Positions 6,434 through 8,640 of a stretch of DNA of 8,640 nucleotides are shown here, in pieces. The notes under the pieces were generated by a model. It searched no databases and was not told the DNA's origin. It was given only the letters and a program-made list of their open reading frames with translations. The stretch is from the NCBI GenBank assembly GCA_011051475.1, contig DRLE01000140.1:1-8640 (forward strand), written 5' to 3'. Within the stretch, counting starts at the first letter, position 1. Every line of letters begins with the position of its first letter. Made by a program: the position numbers and the translations under genes. Origin of the DNA: Gammaproteobacteria bacterium (GTDB lineage: Bacteria; Pseudomonadota; Gammaproteobacteria; SZUA-229).

Positions 6434-6458
6434 CACAGATTGTTAAGGAACCTCTGTG
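6434..6458. repeat. Inverted repeat in the rsmD-coaD gap
   Basis: CACAGA (6434-6439) and TCTGTG (6453-6458) form a perfect 6-base-pair stem around 13 bases, within the 69-base spacer before coaD. No T run follows, so it is not a terminator. TTGTTA inside the loop could be a weak -35 box but I see no matching -10. It could be an operator, a leader hairpin, or chance. Confidence 0.35.
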
Positions 6459-6484
6459 GTGAAATACCCTGAAGGGAGAAACCT

Positions 6485-6976
6485 ATGTCAGTTATCGCAG
6501 TTTATCCGGGCACCTTCGACCCGATTACCAATGGTCACAGCGACCTGGTGGGGCGTGCCGCCGGACTTTTCGACAAGGTGATCGTGGCGATAGCGGCCAA
6601 TCCGGGAAAAACGCCGCTATTTGATCTAAATCAGCGCGTTGAAATGGCCAGTCATGTATTATCCGGTTTCGACAATGTCGAAGTCTGTGGTTTTTCCGAG
6701 TTGCTGGTCAAATTTGTCCGCTCACGGCAGGCAAAGGTGATACTGCGTGGCCTGCGTGCGGTTTCGGATTTTGAATACGAAATGCAGCTGGCCAGTATGA
6801 ACCGGCATATGGATAACTCGCTGGAGACCGTGTTTATGACACCCGGCGAGGAAACCAGTTTTATTTCCGCTTCTCTGGTAAAAGAAATCGCCCTGCATGG
6901 CGGCGATGTCTCACCCTTTGTCCATGAGAGAATTGTGGAAGCATTGAACAGCGTCAAACATAAAATAGATGGCTGA
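6485..6976 (+). CDS. coaD: Phosphopantetheine adenylyltransferase CoaD
   Basis: CoaD transfers AMP from ATP to 4'-phosphopantetheine, giving dephospho-CoA and pyrophosphate, the penultimate step of coenzyme A synthesis, in the cytoplasm. The 163-residue product has full family length. It starts with the nucleotidyltransferase motif YPGTFDPITNGH (7-18, with T10 and H18), then K42, the RGLRAVSDFEYEMQLASMNR block at 88-107, and the C-terminal SFISASLVKEIALHGGDVS at 125-143, the equivalent of the ISSTxVR nucleotide-binding motif. The ATG has a good Shine-Dalgarno, AGGGAG at 6473-6478 with 6-base spacing. It is 69 bases after rsmD and 39 before the ferredoxin gene, and is likely co-transcribed with both. 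Confidence 0.97.
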   Translation: MSVIAVYPGTFDPITNGHSDLVGRAAGLFDKVIVAIAANPGKTPLFDLNQRVEMASHVLSGFDNVEVCGFSELLVKFVRSRQAKVILRGLRAVSDFEYEMQLASMNRHMDNSLETVFMTPGEETSFISASLVKEIALHGGDVSPFVHERIVEALNSVKHKIDG

Positions 6977-7015
6977 GCCCGCTGAACCGGCCGCATGAAG
7001 TAAGAGAGTAGAATT

Positions 7016-7267
7016 ATGGCTTTAATGATAACCGACGAATGTATTAACTGTGACGTTTGCGAGCCGGAGTGCCCGAATGAGGCCATCAGCCCGGGTGACG
7101 AGATTTACGTTATCGATCCCGATCTGTGCACCGAATGTGTCGGTCACTATGAAACCTCGCAATGCGTCGAGGTCTGTCCGGTAGACTGTATTCCGCATGA
7201 CCCCGACCATGTCGAGTCGCATGACGAGTTGATGGAAAAATACCTGATCCTTACCGGCAAGAAATAA
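7016..7267 (+). CDS. YfhL-type 2[4Fe-4S] ferredoxin
   Basis: This is a small cytoplasmic electron carrier with two [4Fe-4S] clusters, of the Allochromatium-vinosum/YfhL class. The 83-residue product has C9-x2-C12-x2-C15-x3-C19-P and then C38-x2-C41-x8-C50-x3-C54-P. The long 8-residue gap between C41 and C50 and the C-terminal extension (about 60-83, helix-like) mark this class and usually go with very low redox potentials. By family rule, C9, C12, C15 and C54 bind one cluster and C19, C38, C41 and C50 the other; C58 is an extra cysteine. The protein is strongly acidic. A weak Shine-Dalgarno (AAGAGAG) precedes the ATG. The same coaD-ferredoxin neighbourhood is recalled in Pseudomonas (fdx1). 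Its redox partner cannot be told from the window. Confidence 0.94.
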   Translation: MALMITDECINCDVCEPECPNEAISPGDEIYVIDPDLCTECVGHYETSQCVEVCPVDCIPHDPDHVESHDELMEKYLILTGKK

Positions 7268-7279
7268 CTGTTCCATAGT

Positions 7280-7305
7280 GCTGTATTGTTCGATACAGCT
7301 GTTTT
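7280..7305 (+). terminator. Candidate intrinsic terminator after the ferredoxin gene
   Basis: GCTGTAT (7280-7286) pairs perfectly with ATACAGC (7293-7299) around a 6-base loop TGTTCG, followed by TGTTTT. It starts 12 bases after the ferredoxin stop. The stem is rather AT-rich and the T run short, so termination may be partial, but position and shape fit the end of the rsmD-coaD-ferredoxin unit and would isolate ggt. Confidence 0.65.
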
Positions 7306-7361
7306 ACAATCAGGTGAAATGAATCCGGCCCCTGTCGCGGGTATAAAACATGGAACCTGAT

Positions 7362-8640
7362 ATGCAACGCCGCTTTTCCTTTCCCCTTGTTTTTCTTGCC
7401 TGCTGTCTGCTGCTGTCTGCCATCCCGCAGGTGGCAGCGGCGGACGCGTCTGCGCCCGTTCCGGTACAGGGCATGGGGGGGATGGCCATTGCCAGCGCTC
7501 ATCCACAGGCGACGCAGGCCGGGCTGGCCATCCTGCAACAGGGCGGGAATGCCTTTGATGCGGCCATTGCCGTTACCGCTACGCTGGCCGTGGTGGAGCC
7601 CTATTCCTCCGGCATTGGCGGCGGTGGCTTCTATCTGTTGCACGAAGCAAAGCGTGACCGTTATACCATGGTCGATGCCCGTGAGCGCGCGCCGTTTCGT
7701 GCCCACCGTGACATGTATCTGGATGAAAACGGCGATGTGATACCGGGTGCCAGCATTACCGGGCCGCTGTCCGCCGGCATCCCCGGTATTCCCGCCGCTC
7801 TGGTTCACCTGGCCGAAAACTATGGTCGCCTGCCCCTGAGCCGGAGCCTGGCGCCCGCCATACGTCTGGCCCGCGAGGGCTTCGCCGTCGACGAGTATTA
7901 CCGGCGCATGGCCGGTTTCCGTCTGGACGATCTGCGCAAAGATGAAGAAGCCAGCCGGATTTTCCTGCAGCAGGGGAACGTCCCCGAGGCGGGTTATCGC
8001 ATTGTGCAGAAAGACCTGGCGCGAACCCTGGAGAAAATTGCCGCCGACGGCTTTGCCGGTTTCTATGAAAACGATGCCTGGTTTATGGCAAAACAGGTGC
8101 GCAAAAACGGCGGCATCTGGACCGTGCGCGATCTGGGCAGTTACCAGGTGATCGAGCGCGAACCGGAAGTGACCGTCTACAGGGGTATGAAACTGGTGTC
8201 GGCCACCCTGCCTTCATCCGGTGGTGTGGTGCTGACCGAAATACTGGGTATGCTGTCGGAATTCAATCTGGAGAAAATGTCCCGGGCGCAGCGCGTACAC
8301 ATTATCGTCGAGGCCATGCGCCGCGCCTACCGCGACCGCGCCGAGTATATGGGCGATCCGGACTATGTCGATGTGCCGGTGGATTTTCTGGTATCCGAGC
8401 TGAATATCACAAAGCTGGCCGACAGTATCGATCCTGATGAGGCCACGCCCAGCGACAGTCTCCGGCCGGTGGCGCTGCCCTCGGGTCCTGGCACGGATAC
8501 CACGCATTTTTCCATTGTCGACGCCGAGGGTAACAAGGTTTCCGCGACCCTTTCCATCAACTATCCCTTTGGTTCCTGTTATGTCCCCAAAGGTACCGGT
8601 GTGCTGCTCAATGACGAGATGGATGATTTTGCCGCCAAGC
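7362..8640 (+). CDS. ggt: Gamma-glutamyltranspeptidase precursor, C-terminus cut by window edge
   Basis: This is a periplasmic N-terminal-nucleophile hydrolase that cleaves gamma-glutamyl bonds of glutathione and related compounds, or transfers the glutamyl group. The window holds 426 codons; the family usually has about 560-580. A Sec signal peptide (RR, then LVFLACCLLLSAIP, cleavage near VAAAD about residues 25-27) is followed by the large-subunit motifs QGGNAFDAAIA, VEPYSSGIGGGGFYLL, DARERAPFRA (with the glutamate-binding Arg), GIPGIPAAL and LPSSGGVVLTEIL. The autocleavage site is D-T-T-H-F-S with the nucleophile T380 at 8499-8501, then NDEMDDFAAK, as in E. coli GGT. The second half of the small subunit is outside. 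An in-frame ATG at 7350 is also possible; 7362 is preferred because GGA lies 7 bases upstream and the signal peptide starts cleanly. A run of seven G (7475-7481) occurs early in the gene. Confidence 0.95.
   Translation, partial: MQRRFSFPLVFLACCLLLSAIPQVAAADASAPVPVQGMGGMAIASAHPQATQAGLAILQQGGNAFDAAIAVTATLAVVEPYSSGIGGGGFYLLHEAKRDRYTMVDARERAPFRAHRDMYLDENGDVIPGASITGPLSAGIPGIPAALVHLAENYGRLPLSRSLAPAIRLAREGFAVDEYYRRMAGFRLDDLRKDEEASRIFLQQGNVPEAGYRIVQKDLARTLEKIAADGFAGFYENDAWFMAKQVRKNGGIWTVRDLGSYQVIEREPEVTVYRGMKLVSATLPSSGGVVLTEILGMLSEFNLEKMSRAQRVHIIVEAMRRAYRDRAEYMGDPDYVDVPVDFLVSELNITKLADSIDPDEATPSDSLRPVALPSGPGTDTTHFSIVDAEGNKVSATLSINYPFGSCYVPKGTGVLLNDEMDDFAAK

Noticed and set aside
7395..7406. Possible lipoprotein signal (LACC) in the GGT leader
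   Set aside because: The residue at -3 is Phe and the hydrophobic core continues well past the cysteines to a normal Sec cleavage site.
7251..7808. A 185-codon open frame on the minus strand opposite ggt
   Set aside because: Antisense to the GGT signal peptide and conserved large-subunit motifs; no recognisable domain or ribosome binding site.

Overview
The window looks like ordinary chromosomal backbone from a gammaproteobacterium of moderately high GC. All the genes recognised are core or widely conserved. Their order (ftsX-ftsE-ftsY on the minus strand, then divergently two M16 peptidases, rsmD, coaD, a YfhL-type ferredoxin and ggt) recalls from memory the corresponding region of Pseudomonas and related gammaproteobacteria, where rpoH follows ftsX. 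I see no phage, plasmid, insertion sequence, CRISPR array, tRNA or rRNA, and no clear sign of a new multi-gene system.

Layout. Positions 1-2892 (minus strand) carry ftsY, ftsE and ftsX in transcription order. FtsY is the signal recognition particle receptor. FtsEX is the ABC-type complex that couples the divisome to septal peptidoglycan hydrolysis. ftsX runs off the left edge and lacks only its last stretch. An AT-rich divergent spacer (2893-3027) separates this block from the rightward genes. There, two translationally coupled M16 zinc-peptidase-family genes follow: the first has an intact metal site and the second has lost it, the usual active/inactive pair. rsmD (16S rRNA methyltransferase), coaD (coenzyme A synthesis) and a 2[4Fe-4S] ferredoxin come next, closed by a candidate intrinsic terminator. 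Last is the start of an exported gamma-glutamyltranspeptidase gene, cut by the right edge just after its catalytic threonine.

The main unexplained structure is a repeat family built on the 7-base unit GTGAATA. One copy is a large, nearly perfect inverted repeat with a nested hairpin, filling the ftsY-ftsE gap. A second, more degraded copy lies between the second M16 gene and rsmD, runs into the M16 reading frame, and supplies its last codons and stop. The gene downstream of each copy (ftsE, rsmD) starts with GTG and has no recognisable Shine-Dalgarno sequence.
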